Shown here: piece by piece, positions 1-10,275 of the stretch | Layout of the letters: each line of letters begins with the position of its first letter | How positions within the stretch are numbered: position 1 is the stretch's first letter | Assembly: GCA_934045075.1 (NCBI GenBank) | Contig: OW203734.1 | Span: forward strand, 12,646,016 to 12,710,015 | DNA length: 64,000 nucleotides | Origin: Yponomeuta sedellus | Lineage: Eukaryota > Arthropoda > Insecta > Lepidoptera > Yponomeutidae | Direction: 5' to 3' | Notes under the pieces: model-generated | Database searches by the model: none | What the model saw: only the letters and a program-made list of their open reading frames with translations | What the model was told of the DNA's origin: nothing | Program-made: the position numbers and the translations under genes

Positions 1-103
1 GAGATAATAATTTGTAGAACGTAACGCTCTATTAGAATGCCCTACGCTTCATATCGGGCTAAGAGACTTCCCTAGAAACGTGGAAAACACTGAATAGAGT
101 ATT

Positions 104-231
104 TTGTTAAGTAAGTGCTTAACTCTGAATTGAGAATTTCGCTAAGTAAATACTTAACTGTCTCTTCGAATTACTCACCAAAGAGCGCGACAGAACGTTA
201 CTTAAGTATTTACTTAGTGAGATCCTCAATT
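104..231. repeat. Imperfect inverted repeat (MITE-like hairpin)
   Basis: Arms at about 129-159 and 200-230 match as reverse complements at roughly 28 of 31 positions (core CTAAGTAAATACTTAA). The loop also pairs in part (CTGTCTCTT near 158 against AAGAG...GACAG near 181). A third related piece, GTTAAGTAAGTGCTTAAC, lies just upstream at about 105. A short non-autonomous DNA transposon is the simplest reading. The outer ends were not defined. Confidence 0.5.
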
Positions 232-359
232 TAGAAACCGGCCTATAGGCTGAAAGCTACGTGAACAATCGAAGTACGGCCGTCTCTTAAAGGAACCAAA
301 CCCGCCGTGTGTATGTTCGTACACTAGCGTTAACCGCTTGGCTAACGATGCAGCCTTAA

Positions 360-690
360 AACCTAGATAGTTTGGTTTTTTTGTCATGAGTACTTTTCGT
401 GACACCCGATGACCAAGGTCTGAAGAAACAAAAATTGTTCAAAATAAACAATTTCGCGAAATTAGATGAAAAATAGTCTCCTGAAGCCGTAAGATTGACA
501 CAGGAACTCCCTGATGGTAGTCAAGTTTGAGTTCGTGTGGTTTATTGTCATAAGTACCATACCATTATACAAGTTAGCTAGTGTCTGGAAATAGAGCCGG
601 AAGATTCCACTGAAACTCCCTGATGGAAAGTGCTGTGCTAGTAAAGTTTGGAATCGTTTGGTGTGTTGTCATGAGAACGAAATGTTTCAT
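360..690 (+). repeat. Three degenerate direct repeats
   Basis: A motif of the form TTTGG...TTGTCATGAGTAC recurs near 371, 536 and 654. The longer block containing AACTCCCTGATGG recurs near 506 and 614. The copies are too diverged for a simple satellite. They could be an old local duplication or part of an unrecognised element. Confidence 0.45.
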
Positions 691-906
691 ACATTATAAG
701 GCATCACTAGCAACTTGGAAGGTTACAGTTTGCGCTCGATTTGTATGGAGCGTTTTTGTACCACCCGAGTAAACTTACTTTCCGACAGGTGAATTCTATA
801 ACTAAATCTTTATCACGATTATTTAACACTAGCTGACCCATCGAACTTCGTACCGTCTAACAGTCGATTTTTTATTTTTAATTTTTTTTCTCCGGAAGAA
901 CTGGTG

Positions 907-1238
907 GAAGCGCTCGTGGCCTAGTCGAACCGAGTGATTGGAAACAATGACTTAATTTAAGCAACAACAGGCGCGGCCAGGTGCAGAACGGGTGACTATC
1001 CCGTAACTACCGCTAGTGGCATTTTTCAGAGCGCTTCCGTGCTTCGCAAGGCACGTAAAGCCGTTGGTGCCAAGTCAGAGGCCTTATGGCGGCTTGAAAA
1101 CTTCTGACAGTAAGACCAGCCACTAGTCTTTTAAGCCTCCACCAATCCGGACTTGGCCCCTGTGGTGGAGTATGGCCTACACCTTCCTCAGGAAAGAGGC
1201 CCGTGACCCTCGGTGGGGACATAATGGGTTGATGATAC
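907..1238 (+). mobile_element. 5S rRNA-derived SINE, copy 1
   Basis: The head contains TAAGCAACAACAGGCGCGG followed by GGGTGACTATCCCG, which parallels the internal promoter region of eukaryotic 5S rRNA (box A-like GTTAAGCAGC...GGGCGCGG, box C-like GGATGGGTGACC). The body carries motifs shared with the copies at 18872, 28107, 37052 and 45709: GCTTCGCAAGGCACG, CTTCTGACAGTAAG, CTCCACCAATCCGGACTTGG and GGTGGGGACATAATGGG. It ends in GATGAT. No protein is encoded; short open frames here are incidental. Confidence 0.7.
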
Positions 1239-1589
1239 ATGAGATCTCTTCAACTAGACAATAAAAATAAATGTTGTAACTTCGCCATTATGTAGAAGGG
1301 AATTTACATAAAAGCATGCTCTCTTCTAATGTCAGATTCTCTCACTTGCGATAGTGAAAGGTATTTTCGTCGAGTTTAATTACTTTCGTGGAATGTTCAC
1401 AATTGATGGCTATCGTTAAGACGAACGAAATGAAAAGTGAGTATCATTCGGATCGATCGTTACGATTTGTTTCAATAGCCACATCGGAACGGAGATGGAT
1501 TTTCTTAGAAACGAGACATAAGATCTGTTTTAATCGACTGCTCGCTTTCTGCACCCCCTGAGGCCACTGGACTGAAACTATTTCATCAA

Positions 1590-2402
1590 TACAAACTGAT
1601 CAGAAATGAGACGATTTGCCAAAGAACTAAGATGATTGAATGACCCATTCACTTAGATAAGAAGGCTAAAGTGGCAGTTGGCTGGTCACATCTGCCGAAG
1701 ATCAGGGCCTATTATGCGCACCAAATCCCGGAATTCTAACGTTTGCGATAGCAATTCGTATGGAAATTGACAGTTTGATGTTTGTAGTAGTAGAAGTTTT
1801 GGTGCGTGTAATATAGGGGCTGATAACCAATAGGGTAAAAAGTTCTTGAGGGAAAACCACGAAAACTGGCAAGCGTAGCATTAGATAAGCAATCTGAAGT
1901 GGCGGTGAGCTGCTCATATCTGCCGAAAAATATGGGCCTAATTATGCGCACCCAATCCTGTCAAAATCCTGGCATTTGCGATAGCAATTAGTATGTAGTT
2001 TGACAGTTAAACGATTAGAATCAAGGAGGCTTTGGTGCGTGTAATATGGGAGCTGATAACCAATGGTAAAAAGGTTCTCGAGAACATAAGGAAGAACATG
2101 AAAACTAGCAAGCGCAACATGAAACGCCAGCCATCTCGCTGACCCGACAATCTATAGCAGATTGCGGTTGGGAATCGGATGACTATGGCCGAGCACAGAA
2201 ATAAGTATGTCTGGAGAAGGTCTATGTCAAGGTCACATTTGCCAAAGAACTTATAAACGACGAGGTAAAAGGTTCCCCAGTGTAGACTCCGAACGGGCAA
2301 ACGTATCGAGAAACGCCTGCCACCCTTCGGACCGATGCATGGTACCGATGATCTTCTAAGGGATCTAGCGGGTGGGAACAGGTTGAGAAAGGCTGAGGAT
2401 GG
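1590..2402 (+). pseudogene. Tandemly duplicated, decayed LINE ORF2 C-terminus (RTE-like)
   Basis: Forward frames near 1598-1690 give fragments resembling the RTE-type C-terminus: a relic of NE-x-IRQRTKV, then LKWQLAGHICRR. The block from about 1665 repeats from about 1894, spacing about 230 bp; both copies share GGGCCTA(A)TTATGCGCAC and GGTGCGTGTAATAT. A third, poorer copy from about 2226 adds a tract resembling the DNA for the GKRSVGRPPTRW region. Stops and shifts occur throughout, so this is dead sequence. The opposite-strand open frames of 71-97 residues here are shadows. Confidence 0.5.
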
Positions 2403-2435
2403 AATCGCTAATACGCAGTAGGCTAAACATAACCA

Positions 2436-2460
2436 CTATCTCTCTCTCTCTGAGAGAAGA
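2436..2460. repeat. CT-rich microsatellite followed by GAGAGAA
   Basis: A short CT run reads into a complementary GAGAGAA. The same arrangement appears at 59233-59270 and more weakly near 4165-4190 and 47300-47330, so it may be a hairpin end of a dispersed repeat rather than an isolated microsatellite. Confidence 0.4.
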
Positions 2461-3190
2461 CGTGTGCGCTGCAGTGGTCGTCATTAACTGGATTCTCCAT
2501 ACGCTAGAAGGATACCGAGATGATTTTATTGGGAAATTATATTTTGACATGTACTTTTTACTCCAAAGCATAGCCAATTCACTGCAGCAAATGGTTAGTA
2601 TTCTAAGAAGCGTGTGATTTTTTGTCGCCAAGGTGCTGAAGATTTGATACCTGTATTAGTTGCAAAATATTTTCGATCCAATCTTCTTGGAATTCAAACA
2701 GTTACGTTATTTTTCATTTCTAGCGATTAAGACTAAGCACGCTTTGCGATTTTTTTCTGACGGTTTGAAATCGCGTACTGGGAACTATTTTTCTTTCGCA
2801 AGTCCGTGCACCTTCATGCATTTTCCATATCTCACAGATTTTCACTTAGAAAAATAGTTGTAATGCGTAATAAGCTTAAAGGTTACAAATTTATACCAAT
2901 ATTTTGGGCATTATTTTTTGAACTGTTGTTCATATTTAATGACAACGGCAAATTTTTATTATTTTGAGTATTTCGACGTCAAATTTATCAAAAGCTTAAC
3001 CAAACAAATCGCTATGATCCACATCCTACACAAAAGCAACAAACCTAATGATTGTAGCATCCCTGGGTACTCCTGGGTCAAAAATACGGGTGACAAAACT
3101 AACATTTTTAGCATATGGTTGTTAAAAAAAATCTTAGGAATGAAAACACAGGTTTGTTTTCCTCAGCTTATGCCAAGATTCGAACACAAT
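2461..3190. other. Unassigned AT-rich stretch
   Basis: Open frames of 65-94 residues on the plus strand (2660-2857, 2918-3202) have no motif, no signal for splicing and AT-driven composition. I see nothing in this stretch that supports a gene. Confidence 0.5.
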
Positions 3191-3218
3191 CGTGGTCCCT
3201 AGTCCAGTAGCGGAAGAA

Positions 3219-3471
3219 GAGCGGCTTGTCGAATCGCCGCTCGACGAAGCATGGTGGATTGAATAAAACGGGGGCCGGTGTAAAAAGTGCATACCGCTAA
3301 CTGACACAGTGCTTTATTGAACGCAGATCCGTTGCTCGACTGCGCAACGGTAGGCTTGATCCTCTAAAAGCCGCAAAGGCAGGGGTAGGGGCTGTTCGTG
3401 GTATATTCATAACCCCTTTCTGGCTCCCGCAACCCACCTACATAGTAAGGTAGTGAATCTCATGTAGGTGG
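3219..3471. repeat. GC-richer block with three perfect stem-loops
   Basis: Three hairpins sit within 255 bp: GAGCGGC/GCCGCTC (3219-3242), CCGTTGC/GCAACGG (3329-3350) and CCACCTACAT/ATGTAGGTGG (3434-3471). A poly-T run follows near 3509. This could be the structured end of a mobile element or a structured RNA. No coding potential is seen. Confidence 0.4.
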
Positions 3472-3539
3472 ATACCAATAATCTGTTAAGCTGACGACTG
3501 TTGGTTATTTTTTTTTGGTTTACAGCTGCTGTTAACAGT

Positions 3540-3700
3540 ATAGATTAGATTAAATTAGAAATCTTTATTGTACACACCAGAAAATAAAATACATTAAAAG
3601 GCTTACATATCTAAGTTTTGCCGTATACAATTATATATTAGTATTCAAGTATATTATTAGTATACAAGTATATCATTAGTACACAAGTAACATGAGGTCA
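3540..3700 (-). repeat. LINE 3'-tail fragment and three 19-bp direct repeats
   Basis: AATCTTTATTGTACACACCAG at about 3560 reads, on the minus strand, like the ...TGTGTACAATAAAG ends of LINE tails elsewhere in this window. Three 19-bp direct repeats (TTAGTATWCAAGTATAT form) start at about 3638, 3657 and 3676. Confidence 0.4.
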
Positions 3701-6700
3701 ATAATTCTTTACTTCTACCCCATGTAGAAAAAAGTACATAGAAATATTGCAGATGTGCAATTTTTAATGAATGAGTTATCTCTGTAAATTACTGTTGAGT
3801 AATCTTCTCTGTAAATTACTCACCAGTTATTTACAGAGATAAGTTGTAAAATAAAAACTAAGACTTGTTCGCACCCCTAAATTGTATTACGTCATACTAA
3901 CAACCTTTGGTAGGCTTGACAAAATTTGTTAGGATATTCACTTTAGGGAAACAGGGGAAAAAAGGGAGAGATAGACAGGAGAAAAGAAGGGGAAAGCGGA
4001 GAAGTTTAAGATAAATTTCCGCCGTTCTGCGGTGGTCACGCGCTAAGTAAACCCATATTTGTCTTGGTATTTCCATGTTTGGGATGTCCTTGCCTGGTTA
4101 CCATATCATATGATATCTTAGTTTCGGAACAGGGCACGTGACAGTATGTTTGGCATTTACTTTTACTCTTTCTATACACTCTCTCTGTCAGGGAAAGCCT
4201 TTGTGCTACCAATAGTGGGATATTTATAGTGTGCTTAATGTCAATAAGAATGTGTGTAGCCCTCTTTATTTTCCTTTTATCAAGACTTATACAGCAACAA
4301 ACCGGAAATCATGTTTTAATGAAGTTTATATGACAATAAAAAAATCAGTGGCCCAATCTATTAATGCAGACGGGCCACCGGATTTTAAGAAGTCTACTTT
4401 CGCTTATGAGATGAGAGGAAATTGGATTTCAGTTGTAAAGTTTAATTCTACCTTCACCAATTACAAAAGGGAACCTAGGTGTCATATTAGTGTAGCTCAT
4501 TAGATATTGAAATAAATTCATTCCAGCTCTTTTCCACCTCCGAGTGGAGAAAACACCCGCCCAAGTCACCGCTCACTGTAAAGCATTGCTGGCTTCTGGG
4601 ATGGACTATTAGTGCCGTTGAAAAAAGGTCGATCTTCATATTAAAATGATTGTTGCAAATGTCGCCCTTAAATTAACTGCTCAGAGTGCACGTATGTAAA
4701 GGCTGATGTTTTGTCATATGAACAACCTAAGAGTCTACTGTAAGAATATTCAAAGGCGTATTTCGAAGTGTAAAAATTATTTTCAAGCATAACATCTATG
4801 GGCGCACCGAACTTGATAGAAATTCGCGCGTTAAGTTGTTTGAATCTCTGCATCGCCGCTTTGATCAACGGATTGGCAATTACCGCTGCGGTTTTGTTTA
4901 GCTCCCGGCTGTAGTTTGTCGGAATTAGTCGCTGGCAGCAGCATCCAGTGGCATCGGATGCCATCGATATTGCGATGGCCGCGACACGCTATCGTTTGCA
5001 TTGATCTCTCGCACTACCGAGCGTTTTCCACTCTGGAGATCTTATCAGGCTCGGCCATTATATTACCACTTTCATCAGTTTTAATCGCGTCAACAGTCGA
5101 TTGTTTTTTTTCTCTTCAGGGCTGCTGTTTCTTAAGATGAATAGTTAGATACTCCACAACGCCATAAGCTTTCGTATATTTAATCACTTCACTGGTACAT
5201 ACATTAGTATGCCACGTTTTTTCCCTGGTTGAAGGGTCAAATTGGCGTAGAAATATCACGATCTGATATAAAGATAGCAGCAAGGTAAGGGTATCCAACT
5301 GCCATCTTTAAGTCAGATTCGGAGCGTTCTACGCTATTTTTGTCAGATAATTTACTCACCACTGATCGATTAACACACTAATTATAAAGAGATCTCGTAC
5401 GATTGATTACCTTTGTTTATTTCTCATCAATTACACATGAAGGTTTTACTTTCATCGCTCGGGAACTTTTACCAATTTCTCTCCTTGTTCTGCACTTGTT
5501 TTTGCTTGTTCTCTCGTGGCTATAAAAGTCAACCGTTGTACGGTATGACCAGTGCCGTATATGACCATGATAGTGTAAGAATTAGTCCGCTGCTACCGGT
5601 CTTAACGACATTCTGCCATATACAACAACCAGTTTGTCTCTTAGAGATTTTTCAACAACGTAACATCTCGACTGCTAATATAAAAACGTCTCAATCTGTA
5701 AGCGTGTGGGAAAGTAAATAAATCTTTGTGGGCTGGTTTCAAGTCCAGTAGGTCTGATCAGCTTTAATCAATTAGTATTTCTTACCATTTTTATGTAATT
5801 GCTGATCATTAGTTTACACACAGTTCAGCAACACTTAACCGTTAACTAACTACCAGAAAATATGCCATATAATGTTTATCAAATATTTCAACATCTTTGA
5901 TTAATTTTCCACGTCCCCGAGCTACCGACTTTCTAACGAAGATGGGTCCTATGATAGCTAAATAGACCTCAACACTTCACGTAAACAGATAAGATTGCGA
6001 AATATGCTCGAGGAGCAGCAAACAAGATTTTTATTCATAATACTGTTAGTATGTCCGGCAGATCTTGATATATGCGCACGGCTATAATTGTTCTAACGGT
6101 ACCTGCACGGCTGATAAGGCATGTGAAGTAACGCGTTTTCGCGAATATTCGCCAGAAACTAGAGGTCTGTGGCGTTTGAACCCGGGTTCAAATTAACATA
6201 TTCAGTGCTTTATCAGATTGAAAAGGTCTGTTGTGCAATTGTCCTGTTGGGCCGGAAAATGCCGTTCTAGTGCGGGGTGCTTACACTGTGACATATGGAC
6301 TTTTCATATTGCCTGGTAATATTCTTTTCCAAAAGCCACAAATAAGTTTTCGTAATTATTGGATCCAGAGTTGCAAAGCTGTGCCTGTGACTTTCTTCGC
6401 CCGAAGTAGTGTCCTTTTTATTGACCCAAAACAAGGTCTATCCGGTTAGCCATATTTGCTGTAACTATAGTTTAAGGGTTATGTTTTGCAAATTGCAGCA
6501 GCTTCATTCACCTAGAGAGAATGCTGGACATGCCCTGAAAACTTTGAAGTATTGTAAAAGATCTAGATACGCGAACGAATAAAAAAATGGGCAATCAAAT
6601 GCTTACACAGACGTTTCTTAACCTAAGAGTACAGACGGTAGGGTACGAATTGTATTGTTTAAATAAGTAAACGAAACATTCTCATTTACATGGCACTACC

Positions 6701-6840
6701 CCTTCCACTGTCCGCATAATCGTGGGTTAGCTGGATGAAAATACTATCTAGTATTAAGCTCTCCTTTGTACAAATTTGTTTTTAGTACAATAAATAATTT
6801 TTCATTCATTCATACATTAAGGCTTAGGTGGTACAGTGGA
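3700..6840. other. Unassigned stretch
   Basis: An inverted repeat around TCTCTGTAAATTACT and TTTACAGAGATAA lies at about 3776-3845. An 18-bp perfect palindrome, TTTGAACCCGGGTTCAAA, lies at 6175-6192. The longest open frames (102 residues at 5413-5721, 98 residues on the minus strand at 4668-4964, 90 residues at 4231-4503) show no recognisable domain or signal peptide, and I do not call them genes. Confidence 0.4.
5521..5556 (+). promoter_or_regulatory. Possible TATA/initiator core promoter
   Basis: TATAAAA at 5521-5527 is followed about 30 bases on by CCAGT, with its A at 5551, close to the arthropod initiator TCAGT. Spacing is right but the motifs are short and no transcript or coding exon follows that I can support. 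Confidence 0.15.
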
Positions 6841-7090
6841 TACATCTTTTAAAAAATCAGTGGAAAAAGACCCCGAGATTTAATCTCACCGCGCATTCGT
6901 GCCCGGGTCCTGAACCCGGGTGAAACGCCACACACCCGGCATGTGAAAACATTTTCGCGTTATTGACTGGGAATCGCTGAGGGCAATAACGGGACTGCGT
7001 GGCTGACGTGTCAGAAGCCCCCGCAGGACTGTTGGTGAGGTTCCTATGCAAATGCTTCGAGCCCCGGGGTTATCTCAACGGGCGCCTTCC
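6840..7090. other. GC-richer repeat-like block
   Basis: This block contains CCCGGGT...AACCCGGG and a 64-residue minus-strand frame with no known motif. Its composition differs sharply from the flanks, suggesting an inserted repeat. The family is not recognised. Confidence 0.3.
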
Positions 7091-7194
7091 TACGTTCTCC
7101 TCGAGTGAGGAATTTCACTATCTAACCATAGGATTTTTATTGCCCCCACAAGAATGGCTATAACAGTTTTAAGAAAACTAGTGAGCGGTATGGC

Positions 7195-7222
7195 TACTAC
7201 AAATTCACAAATGTACGTGACT
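7195..7222 (-). mobile_element. SINE body fragment (GTACATTTGTGAA family)
   Basis: On the minus strand this reads AAGTCACGTACATTTGTGAA, matching the bodies of the tRNA-derived SINEs at 12541 and 41735. Only this short piece is recognisable. Confidence 0.4.
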
Positions 7223-7418
7223 TGGTATGTTAAGCATCTGGTGTATTCACTGTGCACCACCGACTCTAGTATACATTTCTAAAGGCATCTAAAACATAAG
7301 TTATAAGGATTTATTCCAGAATAAGTATAACACAGATTACGCAAAATATGCTTGCGAGTAGTAAGAGTCATTTTCAGCACAAATTCACTAATCAATTCAT
7401 AGATAGCGAACTCACGGT

Positions 7419-7577
7419 CCTATGCCAATCTAATCCATCTCTGACCCGCAACCCTCACGATGTCGTCTGGCCATCTTGTCGGTGGTCTGCCTACCAACCT
7501 CCTTCCCTCCCTTGGCCACCACTCCGATGCTGCCCATCTCCACTTTAACTTTGTGATCCGCTTACCAACGCTTAATC
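7419..7577 (-). pseudogene. RTE-like LINE C-terminal relic
   Basis: The minus strand encodes ITKLKWRWA followed by REGRRLVGRPPTRWPDDI and RVAGQRW, the conserved tail after the reverse transcriptase of RTE-type ORF2 proteins (usual pattern: LKW-x-WAGH, then GxPPTRWxDD, then AGxxW). Part of the WAGH segment is lost. It abuts the tRNA-like repeat tail at 7578, so the fused open frame is a chimera of two repeats. Confidence 0.6.
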
Positions 7578-7664
7578 TTATTATTTTTATTTTTAATGCA
7601 CTAACCCGTGCTAAGGACAATTTCAAAAACCTATTTAGAGGCTAAAAATTCCACCCATGCCACG
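7578..7664 (-). mobile_element. Fragment of the 309-bp tRNA-like unit
   Basis: Carries ATTTTTAATGCACTAACCCG, then GTGCTAAGGA, ACCTATTTAGAGGCTAAAAA and CACCCATGCC, as in the full units at 24176 and 55710. The sequence stops just before the B-box part of the tRNA-like segment, so this copy is truncated. Orientation is given by the tRNA-like strand (minus). Confidence 0.65.
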
Positions 7665-7805
7665 CAAATTAAGAAATGCATGCCGCATTTTCAACTTAAA
7701 CAATATCGAACTGGTGTATTCACTGCGCTACCACCGTTTCACGAATACATTTGTAAGAGCGTAAGTCAAAAGGATTTATCGCAGGATAACGTACGATGCG
7801 AATAA

Positions 7806-8340
7806 CGCAAAGAAACCGGATAAGGGCTTTAAGTATTAAGGTCGATCAACAAGTGAGATAGGAACAAATTGCCGCTAAACTGTCTGCTAATCACAATCGG
7901 CACTTAGCCGCTGAGATTGATGGATCCGATTCGCTCCAACCCTTGCGCTTCTGTATCACTTTTATTTTGAAATAGTTACAAGACTTGCTGCCTCAATGCT
8001 TGGCTTTTCGCCCGACTGCGGTGAAGCCGAAAAATAGAGTAATGTGTTGTGTTCGTACGTGTATATGTAGGTATGTCTCATATTTTTTTCCCTCATAACT
8101 CCTTAACCAATGCAAAGATTATGACAGAGAATGTCTCGATCGAATCGTCTTATTTTCGTGATTGTCATAGGCTACATAAATAGGTTAAAAAGTAAAACTG
8201 AAATAAAAATGAAGAATGTTACTAGGTATGCGAAATCGCTTGAAATGCTTGTCTCAGTAAAGCCTGTATGTATACAAAAACTAGTGTATATGTAGTTTTG
8301 ATTTTATAGGCATTCAAAGTTACGAAAAATATCGAGTCCC
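7806..8340. other. Unassigned stretch
   Basis: AT-rich with no open frame or repeat I can place, apart from CATAACTCCTTAACCAATGC near 8094, a kind of string often seen in mobile elements. Confidence 0.3.
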
Positions 8341-8344
8341 GCTA

Positions 8345-8395
8345 ACAGTCGCATGACCGCTTGTGACGTCATGTCACAACGCGGCGCGCTGGCCG
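8345..8395. repeat. GC-rich TGACGTCA block, left partner of an inverted pair
   Basis: CGCTTGTGACGTCATGTCAC followed by AACGCGG resembles, as a reverse complement, GTTGTGCGATGACGTCACAG followed by CG at 9697-9720. The pair brackets the nuclease relic and the MITE. It may be a remnant terminal repeat of a larger element. TGACGTCA is itself palindromic, so part of the match is automatic. Confidence 0.3.
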
Positions 8396-8615
8396 CTACT
8401 AATTTATCATGGAGATTTTCTGATTTTAAGCGCTGTCTCCTGATCTACTGTTTTATTTGTAGAATTGAGTAAAATCTCCTGAATTTTGACAGTTAGCCAC
8501 TACATTTCTGCATATTCCACCTTTGTTAGGTTATTGAACGAACATAATGAAAGGGAACGTTTTCATTCATCGACTTGATATGCGAATATTTCTTATCTGT
8601 GTTGGGCTACGAATG

Positions 8616-9025
8616 CTATCAAAAGAGGAAAAATATTAGAAAAGGATGTCATAAAGGAAGTCGCGAAGATACACTTTATAAAGATAGTGGAATCTGGTCT
8701 TTTTTTAAAGAATGAGTGGCCTGATAGGTGCCTCGCCTGACGAGCTTACTGATGACTGCGTTATGGAAGTAAAGTGTCCAACCAAGGCAAACACTTTTAT
8801 AGTAAAGGTAAACTAGGCAAAAAATATTATGCTCAGATACAAACACAAATGGAAATCACCAGAAAAAGAAAAACCCTATTTTGTATTGCACACGTTGACT
8901 TTGAAACCTCAAGGAATGTTGATGTGCATGAAATAGTTTATAATAAAGATGATCTTTTTGAAAAATGTGTAAACTTTTGGAAGGAAAACATTATTGACAA
9001 AAATAATAAAATATCATTATCCTAA
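8616..9025 (+). pseudogene. YqaJ-type (lambda exonuclease-like) nuclease relic
   Basis: Three forward frames together give the YqaJ/PD-(D/E)xK nuclease pattern. First, AIKRGKILEKDVIKEVAK then ESGLFLKNEWP (about 8619-8732). Then GASPDELTDDCVMEVKCPTK (about 8731-8790), holding the metal-binding D and the E-x-K pair. Then KKYYAQIQTQM (from about 8837), the usual Q-x-Q segment, and a tail with FW near 8980. The reading frame shifts near 8730 and again near 8790, so no intact protein is made from this sequence. Intact insect proteins of this type occur as stand-alone genes and within mobile elements. The flanking inverted GC-rich blocks and adjoining MITE favour a mobile origin, but that is inference. 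Confidence 0.65.
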
Positions 9026-9052
9026 TGTAATATAGTTATATTAAAACTATAA

Positions 9053-9498
9053 ATGGACATAGTTTTGCGAACTAGAAGCAACCCACTGAGTAAAATTGGA
9101 GTTTGATTTAAAGTAAAATTGTTTGAGAATTTTTCCTTTGAGTAAAATTGAGTTAAATGCATACATGACCTCCCAAACGTGTGTTTTACCTACCTAAAAG
9201 ACTCCTGGTCAAAATGTATCAAGCCATAAAGGAGAAACAAAAGCCACCTAGGGAACTAACTCAAGAAACAGTCTATTTTTAATGAACAAATATAACCTTG
9301 CCACGTGGTTTCTACTTTTATACAGAATTTGCAGAACACAAACAAAAACCAAGCCACAAAGTTCTCTTTAAGAAAATTAGAAACGAAAATGTACATCCAA
9401 CATCTCCAGAAAAGTTTCTACACACGTTTGAAACAAAAAGGCAATTATCTCAAACGTAACTTTATGTGGGTTGATTCTAGTTCGCAAAACTAAGTCCA
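9053..9498. mobile_element. MITE-like element with terminal inverted repeats
   Basis: The left end starts TGGACATAGTTTTGCGAACT at 9054. The right end (about 9464-9496) is its reverse complement, reading CGCAAAACTAAGTCCA. Similarity continues inward for about 30 bp (GAAKCAACCCA) and then weakly. The element is about 445 bp with no transposase. The internal open frames (9305-9493 plus, 9377-9589 minus) are incidental. A target-site duplication is not clear. Confidence 0.6.
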
Positions 9499-9902
9499 AA
9501 TATCCATTTTTTTCGCATTTTAACGTCTTTTGGAACTTCAAAAATAAGTTTTCCGGCGAATTAGTAGTTGTATTTTTATATTTAGGCACAACACATCATT
9601 TCCTAGTATTTGGATTGGACATTTAAAAGTATTTAGTTATAATTTCGACGGCACGGGCGCACGACTACGAGCGGACTGAGTGAGCCAGACTGAGCGTGTT
9701 GTGCGATGACGTCACAGCGTGACCGGCGGCCCGCGTTGTACGGTTACAACTTGTTTTACTTCTAAATCGGAAACTAATTAACGTATCGAAGTAATTCTTT
9801 CACTAGTATTTTTTATTTTTGACAGAGAATATGGAGTGCTAATAATCAAAATTAGTTAACATTCTTCATTAACAAACAATACGACTACTGAGCATTAGCA
9901 AT

Positions 9903-10033
9903 AAGGCCGCCAATTGTACTATGTATATTTGCAATTGCAAATATACATAGTAATTGGCAAAAAACAACATATACAAAATAATTATTTTGTATATGTTGTT
10001 TTTCCAGTGTACAATAAAGAAGATTCTTATCGT
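9903..10033 (+). repeat. LINE 3'-tail copy containing two perfect palindromes
   Basis: The ends match the LINE tail family at 56795 and 39858: GGCCGCCAATTGTACT at the start and GTGTACAATAAAGAA before the tail. Between them sit a 34-bp perfect palindrome (9918-9951, centre GCAATTGC) and a 44-bp perfect palindrome (9960-10003, centre ATAATTAT), both absent from the sister copies. The first palindrome copies the local family sequence in inverted orientation and extends imperfectly to 9909-9958. Confidence 0.7.
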
Positions 10034-10189
10034 ATCAACTACTAAGCAGGACCCGAATTCAACCATGTAACTTAATGTGAGGTACCTCTGTTTGTCCCGC
10101 CTGCTTAGTAGGTAATCGTCAGCAGTCGGGTGGTAGGTAATATTTTATTTCACTTTTCGAGTTTAAACATAACTTAGCAATCATAACAT

Positions 10190-10275
10190 AGACTCACCCC
10201 TGTATCCCAGAGGGGTAGGCAGAAATCAGGAACTACCACTGGCCACGATCCTGTCAGATCACTTTCGTTTCATCA
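10190..10275 (+). mobile_element. Dispersed repeat, GGGGTAGGCAGAGACC family
   Basis: CCTGTATCCCAGAGGGGTAG, then CCACGATCCTG and CAGATC, is shared with copies at 32752, 40378 and 57807 and with degenerate minus-strand copies at 30345, 47508, 55543 and 59338. This is a SINE-like repeat of lepidopteran type; no coding. Confidence 0.6.
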
